Source: Lysobacter sp.
GTDB taxonomy: Bacteria > Pseudomonadota > Gammaproteobacteria > Xanthomonadales > Xanthomonadaceae
DNA length: 64,000 bases
Reading direction: 5' to 3'
Assembly: GCA_030151365.1 (NCBI GenBank)
Contig: JASLDW010000018.1
Coordinates: forward strand, 1 to 64,000
Part shown: positions 18,823 through 28,277 of the stretch, one piece after another
Numbering within the stretch: position 1 is the first letter of the stretch
Layout: each line of letters opens with the position of its first letter
Position numbers and translations under genes: made by a program
Notes under the pieces: model-generated
Databases searched by the model: none
Told to the model about the DNA's origin: nothing
What the model saw: the letters and a program-made list of their open reading frames with translations, nothing else

Positions 18823-19547
18823 GCGAAACGCGTCGTCTCGACGGGCGCGTCGTCCTGGTGACGGGTGCCACCGGCGGGCTCGGCCGCGAGGCGGCGCTGG
18901 CCTGCGCGCGCGAAGGCGCCACGGTGGTGATCCTCGGGCGCAAGCTGGCGAAGCTGCATCGCGTCCACGACGCGATCGCCGCGGAAGGTGGTGACGTCGC
19001 CATCTATCCGATGGATCTCGAGGGCGCCAGCCCCGACGACCATCTGGAACTGGCGGAAAAACTCGACAGCGAATTCGGCCGCCTCGATGGTCTGCTCCAT
19101 TGCGCCGCCCATTTCAGTGCGCTGGTGCCGTTCCCGCACAGCGATCCCGCCGACATCGCCCGTTCATTGCACGTCAACGCGACCGCGCCGGCCTGGCTGA
19201 CCATGGCCTGCCTGCCGGTGATGCAGAAATCGCAGGACGCGGCGGTGGTGTTCGTGGTCGATGCGCCCGAGCGCTGCGCACGCCCGTTCTGGGGCGGCTA
19301 CGGCATGGCGAATCCGGCGCGACGCGCGCTGGTGCCGATGCTGGCGGGTGAGTTCGTGCCGGAGTCGCCGATACGCATCCATGGCCTGCAACCCGGCCCG
19401 ATGAAAACCGACTTGCGCGGTCGCGCCTGGATGGAGGATTTCGACCCATCCGTACGCATGCCCTCGGCCTATGCGCCGGCCTGCGTCGAGCTGCTATCGT
19501 CCGCGGGACGTCCGTTCGCGGGCCAGATCCGGGCAGTGCAGGCATGA
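18819..19547 (+). CDS. YciK-like short-chain dehydrogenase fold protein, catalytic residues missing
   Basis: 242 residues starting at a GTG that overlaps the grxD stop. The Rossmann N-terminus is intact (VTGATGGLG, residues 14-22; a LHCAAH strand; HVN at 118-120), and the protein resembles YciK. At the active site, however, the serine region reads VVFVVDAPE and the YxxxK motif reads YGMAN (Tyr161, Asn165), so serine and lysine are both replaced. It may bind nucleotide without standard SDR chemistry. Co-transcribed with grxD and marC by 4-bp overlaps. Confidence 0.82.
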   Translation: MSETRRLDGRVVLVTGATGGLGREAALACAREGATVVILGRKLAKLHRVHDAIAAEGGDVAIYPMDLEGASPDDHLELAEKLDSEFGRLDGLLHCAAHFSALVPFPHSDPADIARSLHVNATAPAWLTMACLPVMQKSQDAAVVFVVDAPERCARPFWGGYGMANPARRALVPMLAGEFVPESPIRIHGLQPGPMKTDLRGRAWMEDFDPSVRMPSAYAPACVELLSSAGRPFAGQIRAVQA

Positions 19548-20143
19548 CCCTCGCTTCCGCGGCATTGATGCTGTTCCTGATCCTCGATCCGCTGGGCAAC
19601 GTCCCGGTGGTGCTGGGACTGTTGCGACCGCTGCCCAGGGAGCGCCGGCGGATCGTCCTGGTCCGGGAAATGCTGATCGCGCTGGGCGTGCTGATGGTGT
19701 TCCTGTGGATCGGTCCGTCGGTGCTGCGGCTGATGCACCTCGACCAGCAGGCGGTCTCGATCGCCGGGGGCATCATCCTGTTCCTGATCGGCATCCGCAT
19801 GATCTTCCCGGTTCCGGAAGGGATCATGGGGGAGTTGCCGGGAGGTGAACCGTTCATCGTCCCGATCGCCGTGCCGATGGTGGCCGGTCCCTCCGGCATG
19901 GCGGCGGTGATGCTGCTGGGCACCGAGGACCCGGCCCACCAGCTCCAGTGGAGCCTGGCCCTGCTGCTGGCCTGGGGCGGAACGGCGGTCATCCTGCTGT
20001 CATCCACCCTTCTTTATCGGCTGCTGGGCATGCGCGTGCTGACCGCCGTGGAGCGCCTGATGGGGATGCTGCTGGTGGCCATTTCCGTGCAAATGTGCCT
20101 TGACGGCATTCGCCAGTACCTGGGGGCGGCCACGGGCGGATGA
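19544..20143 (+). CDS. MarC-family integral membrane protein
   Basis: 199 residues with about six membrane helices. LFLILDPLGNVPVVLGLL near the start, GGIILFLIGIRMIF in the middle and PIAVPMVAGPSGMAAVML are typical of the MarC/YhgN family, whose function is not established. The ATG overlaps the stop of the SDR-like gene by 4 bp, making a grxD-SDR-marC operon. Confidence 0.9.
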   Translation: MTLASAALMLFLILDPLGNVPVVLGLLRPLPRERRRIVLVREMLIALGVLMVFLWIGPSVLRLMHLDQQAVSIAGGIILFLIGIRMIFPVPEGIMGELPGGEPFIVPIAVPMVAGPSGMAAVMLLGTEDPAHQLQWSLALLLAWGGTAVILLSSTLLYRLLGMRVLTAVERLMGMLLVAISVQMCLDGIRQYLGAATGG

Positions 20144-20176
20144 GTCTGTGCGGGCTGTCGGATATCCGGCAAGTCG

Positions 20177-20227
20177 TTGACACGGCACTGTCATGTCGGT
20201 CACCTAAGGTTTAACATGTCGTTAACC
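20177..20227 (+). promoter_or_regulatory. Putative promoter/operator region of the first TonB receptor
   Basis: The 172-bp gap before the receptor gene contains TTGACA (20177-20182) and, 25 bases on, an imperfect inverted repeat GGTTTAAC-ATGTC-GTTAACC (20208-20227). No good -10 is found at the standard distance from TTGACA, so the promoter itself is unproven. Confidence 0.35.
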
Positions 20228-20315
20228 CTGCTGCCTGCCCGGGAAGCCCCCTTGCACGCCTGCGGGATGTGACGCGTCTACTCATTTCATGAATCGATTC
20301 CCAAGGGGGAACTGC

Positions 20316-23300
20316 ATGTCGTCTTCCAATCTCCGACTGTCGAAGCTGAGCCTCGGTTTGTTCGCCGCACTGGCGGTCGCGCCGGTGTTTGCGCAGAGCA
20401 CTTCGTCCGGCGTCGCCGGTCGCGTGACCAATGCCGCCGGACAGCCTGTCGCCGGCGCCGAAGTCACCATCATCCACGTCGAATCCGGCACTTCCAGCCG
20501 CGTGACCACCGATGCCAATGGCCGCTACGCCGCCAACGGCCTGCGCCCGGGTGGCCCGTACACGGTGAAGGTGCATTCGTCGACGGGTGACAAGACCCAG
20601 GACGGCGTGTATCTGAGCCTCGACAAGGTGACCGCGGTCGATTCGACCGTCGGCGCTTCCGGCAGCGACCTCGGCACGGTGGTGGTGAGCGGCCTGCGCG
20701 CCTCGCCGCTGTTCTCGCCGGACAAGGCCGGCGCCGGCACCGATGTCAGCCGTCGCGCCATCGAAGCCCTGCCTTCGGCCAACGGCAACATCCAGGATTA
20801 CATGCGCCTCGATCCGCGCGTGGCCTTCATCGACCGCGCGTCCGGCAGCATCAGCGCCGCCGGCCAGAACCCGCGCTACAACGCGGTGCGCATTGACGGC
20901 GTCTCCGCCAGCGACACCTTCGGCCTGGAAGGCAACAACATGCCGACCCGTCGCCAGCCGGTGTCGATGGAAGCGATCGAAGCGATCAAGATCGACCTGT
21001 CGAACTATGACGTCACCATCACCGGCGGTACCGGTGCCGTGGTGAACGCCGTGACCCGTTCCGGCACCAACCAGTTCCACGGTTCGGTCTACGGCCAGTA
21101 CCGCGATGGCGACTGGTACGGCAAGGGCCCGGCCGGCTATCCGAACCTGACTTCGCCGGCGCAGGACTTCAACGGCTTCACCAAGGAAAAGACCTACGGC
21201 TTCACCTTGGGCGGCCCGATCGTGAAGGACAAGCTGTTCTTCTTCGTGAACTACGAGAAGTACAAGCAAGATGCCCCGGGCGCCGACATCGCCAACAGCG
21301 CGATCGGTGCGGGCCGCTTCACCGCCGCCGACATCGCCGCGGTCCAGCAGGCGTTCCAGAGCCGCTACGGCGTCAGCGCCGGCAGCACGGACAGCAACGG
21401 CAACACCGACCTGACCGAATACGCGGTCAAGCTCGACTGGAACATCAGCGACCGCCACCGCGCCAGCCTGCGCTACAGCGACCTGAAGCAGAGCAAGCTG
21501 CGCATCAACGGTTACGGCAGCGCGACGCAGGCGTCCCTGAGCTCGTACTGGTACCAGCACGACAAGGAAATCAAGACCACCGTCGCCCAGCTGTTCAGCG
21601 ACTGGACCGAGAACTTCTCGACCGAAGCCAAGTTGAGCTATCGCGATTACTCCGCGGTGCGCAACACCCCGACCCAGGGCACGCCGTCGATCACGATCGC
21701 GACCGGCACGCCGTCCTCGAGCACGGGCGTCGGCACCAGCCCGAACCTGTTCTTCGGCACCGAAGTGAACTCCCAGTACAACGACCTGTTCACCAAGACC
21801 TGGAACGCCTACGCCTCCGGCACGTATCACGCCGGTCCGCACGCGATCAAGTTCGGCGTCGATTACAGCACCAACAAGATCTACAACCTCTACGCGCCGT
21901 ACGTCGACGGTGGCCTGACCTACAACTCGGTCGCCGACTTCGTGAACAACGTCAAGCCGGCCGTTGCCACCTACCGTTACCCGGTGGGCGGCAATCTCGA
22001 CAACATGGCCTCGAACTACACCTACAAGACCCTGGGTCTGTTCGTGCAGGACCAGTGGCTGGCGACCGATCGCCTGACCCTGACCTACGGCGTGCGCGGC
22101 GACAAGTTCGACGTCAGCACGCGCCCCGCGTACAACCCGTACGCGTCGGCCTACTGGGGCTACGACAATAGCCAGGTCGGTGGCGGCAAGTACCTGTGGG
22201 AGCCGCGCCTCGGCTTCAACCTGAAGCTGTCGGATGAGCAGATGGCCCAGTTCCGCGGCGGCATCGGCCTGTTCCAGGGCGATTCCCCGGCGGTGTGGAT
22301 GAGCAACGCCTACAACACCACCGGCCTCAACTACTCGCAGGTGGATACGTACAGCAAGGCCGGTGCGCCGTCGGCGACTCCGCGCATGAACACCAACTTC
22401 ATCACCGGCGATTTCAACCAGCCGTCGAGCTGGAAGGCCAACCTGGCGCTGGATTGGGAAATCGGCAAGACCGGCATCATCGCGTCGGCCGAACTGCTGG
22501 CCACCAAGGTCAAGGACGCGCTGTACTACAAGCGCCTCGACGTGGGCGCGCCGACCATGGTCGCGCCGGATGGCCGCAACATGTTCTGGGGCACCACGAC
22601 CACCGGCACGGGCACTGCGCGCGCCAAGGGTTACGGCAGCAGCACCAAGATCAACGGCATGCAGATCGGCGACGTGCTGCTGCTGGACAACACCAACAAG
22701 GGTGCCAGCCAGCAGATGACCTTCAGCCTGAGCAAGCCGTACAGCAGCAAGAGCGACTGGACCTGGAGCCTGGGCTACACCTTCACCAATGCGAAGGAAG
22801 TGGCCGGCCTGACCAGCTCCACCGCGACCTCGGGCTGGAACTACACCTACGTGTACAACGCCAACGAGAACGCCTCCAACCGTTCGCGTTACGAGATCCG
22901 CAACCGCTTCAGCGGTTACGCCGGCTGGCACCACAACTTCTTCGCCAACTACAAGACCGAAGTGGGCCTGGTGTATGAAGGCCGCAGCGGTCGTCCGTAC
23001 AGCTTCGTGTACTTCAACGACCAGAATGGCGACGGCCGCACGGCCAACGACCTGTTCTACGTCCCGGCCGGCCCTGGCGACGTCGAGTTCGGCACGCTCT
23101 CTTCCGGTGGCGTGTACACCGCCAACCCGGCGATGGAGAAGGCGTTCTTCGATTACATGAACGCCAACAAGCAGCTGCGCCAGTACGCGGGCCGCGTGGC
23201 TCCGGCCAACGGCGGCATCGCGCCGTGGGTCAACACCTTCGACCTGCGCATCAGCCAGGAATTCCCGGGCTTCTTCAAGGGCCACAAGTCGGAAATCGCG

Positions 23301-23537
23301 CTCGACATCTTCAACGTCGGCAACCTGGTCAACAAGAAGTGGGGTCGCATCATCGACTACGGATTCTTCGCCGACCAGCGCATCGCGTCCTACCAGGGCA
23401 TCGATCCGAAGACCGGCAAGTACGTCTACAGCTTCAGCAACCCGGATCGTCCGACCGTGGCCAATGCCGATGCCGACGGCTTCAACATCGGTGTCTCGCA
23501 GTGGTCGATGCAGCTGACCCTGAAGTACAAGTTCTGA
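20316..23537 (+). CDS. TonB-dependent receptor, Oar-like
   Basis: 1073 residues. Signal peptide to about residue 26 (VAPVFA), a carboxypeptidase-regulatory-like domain (about 30-95, SGVAGRVTNAAGQPVAGAEV to GRYAANGLRPGGPY), a plug region (about 120-240, RIDGVSASDTFGLEG, GTGAVVNAVTRSGTNQFHG), and a long beta-barrel with many short aromatic strands, ending in LTLKYKF with terminal Phe. This is the Oar/OmpA-related receptor architecture common in Xanthomonads. The ligand is unknown; peptides or oligomers are plausible. The ATG at 20316 is preferred because AAGGGGGA lies just upstream; an ATG at 20289 is in frame. A strong terminator follows. Confidence 0.9.
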   Translation: MSSSNLRLSKLSLGLFAALAVAPVFAQSTSSGVAGRVTNAAGQPVAGAEVTIIHVESGTSSRVTTDANGRYAANGLRPGGPYTVKVHSSTGDKTQDGVYLSLDKVTAVDSTVGASGSDLGTVVVSGLRASPLFSPDKAGAGTDVSRRAIEALPSANGNIQDYMRLDPRVAFIDRASGSISAAGQNPRYNAVRIDGVSASDTFGLEGNNMPTRRQPVSMEAIEAIKIDLSNYDVTITGGTGAVVNAVTRSGTNQFHGSVYGQYRDGDWYGKGPAGYPNLTSPAQDFNGFTKEKTYGFTLGGPIVKDKLFFFVNYEKYKQDAPGADIANSAIGAGRFTAADIAAVQQAFQSRYGVSAGSTDSNGNTDLTEYAVKLDWNISDRHRASLRYSDLKQSKLRINGYGSATQASLSSYWYQHDKEIKTTVAQLFSDWTENFSTEAKLSYRDYSAVRNTPTQGTPSITIATGTPSSSTGVGTSPNLFFGTEVNSQYNDLFTKTWNAYASGTYHAGPHAIKFGVDYSTNKIYNLYAPYVDGGLTYNSVADFVNNVKPAVATYRYPVGGNLDNMASNYTYKTLGLFVQDQWLATDRLTLTYGVRGDKFDVSTRPAYNPYASAYWGYDNSQVGGGKYLWEPRLGFNLKLSDEQMAQFRGGIGLFQGDSPAVWMSNAYNTTGLNYSQVDTYSKAGAPSATPRMNTNFITGDFNQPSSWKANLALDWEIGKTGIIASAELLATKVKDALYYKRLDVGAPTMVAPDGRNMFWGTTTTGTGTARAKGYGSSTKINGMQIGDVLLLDNTNKGASQQMTFSLSKPYSSKSDWTWSLGYTFTNAKEVAGLTSSTATSGWNYTYVYNANENASNRSRYEIRNRFSGYAGWHHNFFANYKTEVGLVYEGRSGRPYSFVYFNDQNGDGRTANDLFYVPAGPGDVEFGTLSSGGVYTANPAMEKAFFDYMNANKQLRQYAGRVAPANGGIAPWVNTFDLRISQEFPGFFKGHKSEIALDIFNVGNLVNKKWGRIIDYGFFADQRIASYQGIDPKTGKYVYSFSNPDRPTVANADADGFNIGVSQWSMQLTLKYKF

Positions 23538-23560
23538 TCCATCGCGACATCGCAGCACAC

Positions 23561-23591
23561 GAAGGCCGGGGAAACCCGGCCTTCGCTTTTT
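23561..23591 (+). terminator. Rho-independent terminator after the first TonB receptor
   Basis: GAAGGCCGGG-GAAA-CCCGGCCTTC is a perfect 10-bp stem with a GAAA tetraloop, followed by GCTTTTT. It lies 23 bp after the receptor stop. Confidence 0.93.
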
Positions 23592-23642
23592 CCCGGCCCG
23601 GGATGTGAGCGTGATTCCGCGGAAGAGCGCTAGAATCGAAGG

Positions 23643-25058
23643 ATGAATACGACAACGATGAATGACGGAACCGATCCGCAGTCCCTGGAAAGCCAGGCCA
23701 ACACCACCGTCGACGCCAGCCTGTATCCCAAGGGCAGCCTCGACATCCTGTCCCGCGAGGAAGTCGCGCGCCTGCGCGATGCCTCGGCCGGCGGCATGCA
23801 CGATCTCCTGCGCAAATGCGCGCTGGCGGTGCTGACCAGCGGCAGCGCCTCCGACGATCCGCACCTGGCCAGCCGCAAATATTCCGATTTCGAGATCCAG
23901 GTCCAGCAGCAGGATCGCGGCGTCCGCATCGAGCTGAAGAACGCCCCGGCGATGGCCTTCGTCGACGGCCAGATCATCCGCGGTGTCGCCGACCTGCTGT
24001 TCTCGGTGGTGCGCGACATCGCGTGGATGGCGACCGAACTCGGCCCGGAAGACGCCAAGGACCTGGAGACTTCCGCGGGCATCACCGACGCGGTGTTCCG
24101 CCTGCTGCGCCACGCGCGCATGCTCCGCCACGGCGATCCCAACCTGGTGGTGTGCTGGGGCGGCCACTCGATCAGTCGCGAGGAATACCTCTACACCAAG
24201 GAAGTCGGCTACGAGCTCGGCCTGCGCGGGCTCGACATCTGCACCGGCTGCGGCCCGGGCGCGATGAAGGGCCCGATGAAGGGCGCGACCATCGCCCATG
24301 CCAAGCAGCGCAAGACGAACCCGCGTTACATCGGCATCACCGAGCCGGGCATCATCGCCGCGGAGTCGCCGAACCCGATCGTCAACAACCTGGTGATCAT
24401 GCCGGACATCGAGAAGCGCCTCGAGGCGTTCGTCCGAGTGGCACACGGCATCATCGTGTTCCCGGGCGGTGCCGGTACCGCCGAGGAAATCCTCTATCTG
24501 CTCGGCGTGTTGCTGCGCGAGGAAAACGCGAAACTGCCGTTCCCGATGATCCTCACCGGCCCGAAGGGTTCCGCCGCGTACTTCGAGGAGATCGATCGTT
24601 TCATCCGCCTGGCGCTGGGCGACGAAGCGACGAAGCACTACCAGATCATCGTCGATGATCCGGTGGAGGTCGCGCGCACGATGATCGCCGGCATCCGCAA
24701 GGTGCGCGAATACCGCATCGAACATCGCGATTCGTTCTACTTCAACTGGGCGCTGGACATTCCGCTCGACCTGCAGCGTCCGTTCGATCCGACCCACGAG
24801 GCGATGGCCGCGCTCGACCTGCACCACGGCCGCCGTCCGCAGGATCTCGCCGCGGACTTGCGCCGCGCGTTCTCGGGCATCGTCGCCGGCAACGTCAAGG
24901 AAGCCGGCGTGCGCCGCATCCAGGAGCGCGGGCCGTTCGAAATCCACGGCGATCCCGACATCATGGCGGCGCTGGACGACATGCTGCGGAGTTTCGTCGA
25001 CCAGCGGCGCATGAAGATCTCGGGCGAATACAACCCCTGCTACAAGGTCATCCGCTGA
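23643..25058 (+). CDS. ppnN: Nucleotide 5'-monophosphate nucleosidase
   Basis: PpnN (YgdH) cleaves nucleoside monophosphates to base and ribose 5-phosphate and is stimulated by (p)ppGpp in E. coli. 471 residues, similar to the E. coli length. Central LOG-like domain: VCWGGHSISREEY, CTGCGPGAMKGPMKGA, and PGGAGTAEEILYLLG, the PGGxGTxxE motif of the fold. A TAGAAT at 23631-23636 ends six bases before the ATG at 23643, so the message may be leaderless; the in-frame ATG at 23661 is an alternative. Confidence 0.93.
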   Translation: MNTTTMNDGTDPQSLESQANTTVDASLYPKGSLDILSREEVARLRDASAGGMHDLLRKCALAVLTSGSASDDPHLASRKYSDFEIQVQQQDRGVRIELKNAPAMAFVDGQIIRGVADLLFSVVRDIAWMATELGPEDAKDLETSAGITDAVFRLLRHARMLRHGDPNLVVCWGGHSISREEYLYTKEVGYELGLRGLDICTGCGPGAMKGPMKGATIAHAKQRKTNPRYIGITEPGIIAAESPNPIVNNLVIMPDIEKRLEAFVRVAHGIIVFPGGAGTAEEILYLLGVLLREENAKLPFPMILTGPKGSAAYFEEIDRFIRLALGDEATKHYQIIVDDPVEVARTMIAGIRKVREYRIEHRDSFYFNWALDIPLDLQRPFDPTHEAMAALDLHHGRRPQDLAADLRRAFSGIVAGNVKEAGVRRIQERGPFEIHGDPDIMAALDDMLRSFVDQRRMKISGEYNPCYKVIR

Positions 25059-25062
25059 ATCT

Positions 25063-26088
25063 TCATGCGATGAGGGGCACGCGCACCCGCGCGATGTAGC
25101 GATCGCCTTCGACGCCGGCATCGAAACTGCCGCCTGCCTCGCGCAGGCGCGCGGCCACCGCGGCCTGGCCGACGCGATGGCCGCGTTCCGCATGCCGTGG
25201 CGACGGATCGGGCAGGGGATTGCCGATCTCGACCACGACATCGCGATCCCCCTGGAGGATGCGGACGGTCACCGCGCCGCCTTCCATGCGCGGTTCGATG
25301 CCATGGTGGATGGCATTCTCCACCAAGGGCTGGATCGACAATGCCGGCAGCGGCAGGTGGGGCAGGGCGTCGGGTTCATCCCACTCGACTTGCAGGCGCG
25401 CGCCGAAGCGCAGTTGTTCGATGTCGAGATAGCGCCGCGCGAGATCGAGTTCGTCGGCCAGCGCGATCGTGCGCGGGCCCGACAATGCGGCCCGGAAAAG
25501 ATCGGACAGATCGAGCAGCAATTGTTCGGCGGCATCAGGTCGCGCATGCACCAGTGCGATGCCGGTATTGAGGGTATTGAACAGGAAGTGCGGGTCGACG
25601 CGCGCCTGCAGTGCCAGCAGTTCGGCCTGTTGCGCCTGCCACGCGGCACGTTGCGCGCTCCAGTGGCTGCGCAGCGCCAGCAGGCCGAAGATCGACATCG
25701 CCAGCAGGCAGACATAGAAGCGCAGGGTGCCGACGAACCACGGCGCGCCCTGGTCGGCGAGCACGTCGCCGAACAGCGCGCTGGCCCAGGCGCCCGACAG
25801 CAGGGTCACGACCAGCATCAGGACCATGGCCAGGACGATCACCCCACGCGCGCCGAACCCGGCGAGCCGTTCGCGCAACAGATAGAGGCCGCCAAGCGTG
25901 AACAACACCACCCACTGGACGGCGAACGAGGCCAGTCCGAACTTCACCAGCACCGAACCGTTGGCGAGCGGCGATCCGAGCGCCAGGATGATGGCCAGCA
26001 GTTCGCCGGCTGCGAAGATCGACAGCAGGGTGGCCGGCTGCCAGAGGATGTCGATCGGGTGTTCGCGGTTGGGGGCGGGATGGTCCAT
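25063..26088 (-). CDS. LytS/AlgZ-type sensor histidine kinase
   Basis: 341 residues: four to five membrane segments (about 20-135) and a C-terminal His_kinase-type transmitter. The phosphoacceptor motif is DPHFLFNTLN with His167; the N-box is LVENAIHHG (about 255-263). The later nucleotide-binding motifs are degenerate (EIGNPLP, then GHRVGQAAVAARL), as in AlgZ/FimS proteins. There is no response regulator beside it. It is head-to-head with the minor pilin operon, so control of pili is plausible. The ATG at 26088 begins the hydrophilic leader; ppnN is convergent 4 bp away. Confidence 0.85.
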   Translation of the reverse strand: MDHPAPNREHPIDILWQPATLLSIFAAGELLAIILALGSPLANGSVLVKFGLASFAVQWVVLFTLGGLYLLRERLAGFGARGVIVLAMVLMLVVTLLSGAWASALFGDVLADQGAPWFVGTLRFYVCLLAMSIFGLLALRSHWSAQRAAWQAQQAELLALQARVDPHFLFNTLNTGIALVHARPDAAEQLLLDLSDLFRAALSGPRTIALADELDLARRYLDIEQLRFGARLQVEWDEPDALPHLPLPALSIQPLVENAIHHGIEPRMEGGAVTVRILQGDRDVVVEIGNPLPDPSPRHAERGHRVGQAAVAARLREAGGSFDAGVEGDRYIARVRVPLIA

Positions 26089-26207
26089 GGCCCATGCTAC
26101 GACGCCCGTTGCCGTTCGGTGGCCGGAGCGTGCCGCCTGTCGGTCGGGGACGGGGCTGGCCGGCGGAGGGATTAATGTGTCCCCGGTAGAAAAGGGCCGG
26201 GGCAGCA

Positions 26208-26759
26208 ATGGGGCGAGGAATGACCAAATCGGGCGAACGGGGGTTTTCCCTGGTCGAATTGATGGTGGCGGTGGCGATAGTGGTGATCATCGGCGGCATC
26301 GCCGCGCCGAGTTTCGTCAATCTCATTCGCAGCAACCGGGTGACGTCGGCGGGCAACGAACTGGTGGCGCTGATGCAGGTCGCGCGCGCGGGGGCGATCA
26401 GCAATCGTGCAACCGCCACGCTCTGTCCGAGCACGAATGGCAGCACCTGCGCCGCGACAACCGGGAACCGGTGGATCGCCATCGTGACCAAGGCCGGCGT
26501 GCCGAATGTTCTGCGCGACTCCACCTTGTCGAGTGGCGTCACCGTGACCGCCAGTCCCAACCTGAGCGGCGCCGGCAACAAGTTGACTTTCACTCCCAAC
26601 GGGTTTTCCGCGGCCGGCGCCAATACCAGCGGCACCGTGGGGGTATGCGTCGGCACGCTCTCCGGGCAGAACGATATCGACGTGAGCGCAAGCGTCGGGC
26701 GTATCAGCACGGCGCGGCGCGCCGCGACGTCCGCCTGCACGGCTCCCGGGGACAACTGA
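26208..26759 (+). CDS. Type IV minor pilin, GspH/FimT family (FimU-like)
   Basis: 183 residues with a class III prepilin signal: cleavage after Gly12, then FSLVELMVAVAIV with the +5 glutamate. The C-terminal domain has the pseudopilin disulfide-type cysteines (LCPSTNGSTC, GVCVG). Minor pilins of this type form part of the pilus-tip priming complex with PilVWX. First gene of the pilin operon; ATG at 26208 follows GGGG, while an ATG at 26220 is a possible alternative. Unlike the second FimT gene at 33.1-33.6 kb, its tail reads GRIST, without GRxR. Confidence 0.9.
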   Translation: MGRGMTKSGERGFSLVELMVAVAIVVIIGGIAAPSFVNLIRSNRVTSAGNELVALMQVARAGAISNRATATLCPSTNGSTCAATTGNRWIAIVTKAGVPNVLRDSTLSSGVTVTASPNLSGAGNKLTFTPNGFSAAGANTSGTVGVCVGTLSGQNDIDVSASVGRISTARRAATSACTAPGDN

Positions 26760-26766
26760 GGTGAAG

Positions 26767-27213
26767 ATGAAACCGACAACTCCCTTCCAAGGTCGTGGAT
26801 TCCAGCAAGGCGTCGGCATGCTGGAAGTGATGATCGCCGTGCTCGTGCTTGCGATCGGCATCCTCGGCATCGCCGCGCTGCAGGCCATTACCCTGAAAAA
26901 CGCGGGCAGTTCGGCTGCGCGCACGCAGGCGGCGATCCAGATCTATTCGATGCTGGACATCATCCGCGCCGACCGCGCCAACATCGCGCTCTACAACACC
27001 AATGCCTACATCGCCGGCAACGGCACGGGGACCGAGGGATCCATGATGGGATGGCTGGATAAACTCCAGACGACCGTGGCTCCGGATGCCAAGGGTCGAA
27101 TCGTCTGCATCGCCGACACGATGAGCTGCAGTGTCGGCGTGCAGTGGAGCGACGAGCGTGCCACCGGAAACGACCCCACGCCGATCCAGATCGAGATCAC
27201 GAGCCAGTTATGA
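26767..27213 (+). CDS. pilV: Type IV minor pilin PilV
   Basis: 148 residues. The prepilin motif is QQGVGMLEVMIAVLVLAIG, with cleavage after the Gly before Met and the +5-region glutamate; a soluble domain with paired cysteines (IVCIADTMSC) follows. PilV belongs to the tip complex of type IV pili. The ATG at 26767 uses AGGTG as ribosome site; a GTG at 26761 lies within that site. It ends in a 4-bp ATGA overlap with pilW. Confidence 0.92.
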   Translation: MKPTTPFQGRGFQQGVGMLEVMIAVLVLAIGILGIAALQAITLKNAGSSAARTQAAIQIYSMLDIIRADRANIALYNTNAYIAGNGTGTEGSMMGWLDKLQTTVAPDAKGRIVCIADTMSCSVGVQWSDERATGNDPTPIQIEITSQL

Positions 27214-28277
27214 CATATCCCCGACGCCACATCCTGCCGGCACAACGCGGCTTCACGCTGATCGAGTTGATGATCGCGCTGGTGCTTGGCCTGCTGGTGA
27301 TTGCCGCGGCTGGCGCAATCTTCCTGTCCAACCGGCGCGTCTATGGGTCGACGGAAGCAACGAACCGCTTGCAGGAAAACCAGCGCAGCGCCTTCGAGCT
27401 GTTGACGCGGGACATCCGCGAGGCAGGGACCAATCCCTGCATGCGGTTCAGTGCAATGAACCGTCCGGTCATCTTGCTGACCGCCCCGGATGCCACGTTC
27501 TGGTCGCGTTATCCGGATGGCGTGTTCGGCGATGAAGGCACGGGCGCGGGGGGGTCCGATTCCATCACGCTGTATTCCGGCAACGGCACGATTTACAACG
27601 TGACCCAGCACCAGAAGCCGGTGGATCCGCTCACCATCAACACCACGACGGCCGGAATGGTCAACGGGCAGCCGCTGATGGTGTGCAATACCGACAATGC
27701 ATTCGTTTTTGCCGCGAACGGGATCACCGCCGGAGGGCACACCATCGGTCATGACGGTGCCGCGAATTGCGGCAAGGGATTGACCCCGCGACCCGATGCC
27801 AGCCAGTGCTCGGCGACGAATTCGGGGCCGGGGTATTGCTTCTGGCTGGGGACGGCCGGCTCTTCATCGCCCCCGCCCGCACCCACGGCGACCGATGTCG
27901 GCAATTGCCCGGCCGGCATTGGGCAGTCGCCGGCCTTCGTGGTCATTCCCACGGGCGCGCAATGGACGGTTGCCGCCAACACGCGGGGAACCAATTCCCT
28001 GTATCGAACCGTGCAAGGCAACCGCAGCGAGATCGCCGAGGGCATTACCGGACTGCAACTGACCTACAAGGTCGGCAATGCCCCGGACTATGTCAATGCA
28101 ACGAGTGTCAGCGCGAGCAACGCCTGGATGCAGGTGACCTCGGTGCATGTCGTGATGACATTCCAGGCCGTGCAGGGCGCGATGGCCCAGGGCGACGTCA
28201 AGGGAACCGGCAATGCCGTCCTGACGCGCACGCTCGACGATTACATCGCGTTCCGGAACCACCAGGACATCCAATGA
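27210..28277 (+). CDS. pilW: Type IV minor pilin PilW
   Basis: 355 residues. Short leader MTYPRRHILPAQRG, then FTLIELMIALVLGLLVI, a canonical prepilin signal with +5 glutamate. The large C-terminal domain, far longer than in major pilins, with NRLQENQRSAFELLTRDIREAG after the helix, is typical of PilW. Member of the tip-priming complex. It is coupled by 4-bp overlaps to pilV upstream and pilX downstream. Confidence 0.93.
   Translation: MTYPRRHILPAQRGFTLIELMIALVLGLLVIAAAGAIFLSNRRVYGSTEATNRLQENQRSAFELLTRDIREAGTNPCMRFSAMNRPVILLTAPDATFWSRYPDGVFGDEGTGAGGSDSITLYSGNGTIYNVTQHQKPVDPLTINTTTAGMVNGQPLMVCNTDNAFVFAANGITAGGHTIGHDGAANCGKGLTPRPDASQCSATNSGPGYCFWLGTAGSSSPPPAPTATDVGNCPAGIGQSPAFVVIPTGAQWTVAANTRGTNSLYRTVQGNRSEIAEGITGLQLTYKVGNAPDYVNATSVSASNAWMQVTSVHVVMTFQAVQGAMAQGDVKGTGNAVLTRTLDDYIAFRNHQDIQ

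Noticed and set aside
20211..25241. Very long minus-strand open frame (1676 codons) opposite the TonB receptor and ppnN
   Set aside because: It is antisense to two clear genes, is dominated by Arg/Val/Gly/Asp/His and contains no recognisable domain; it results from high GC and codon bias of the real genes.
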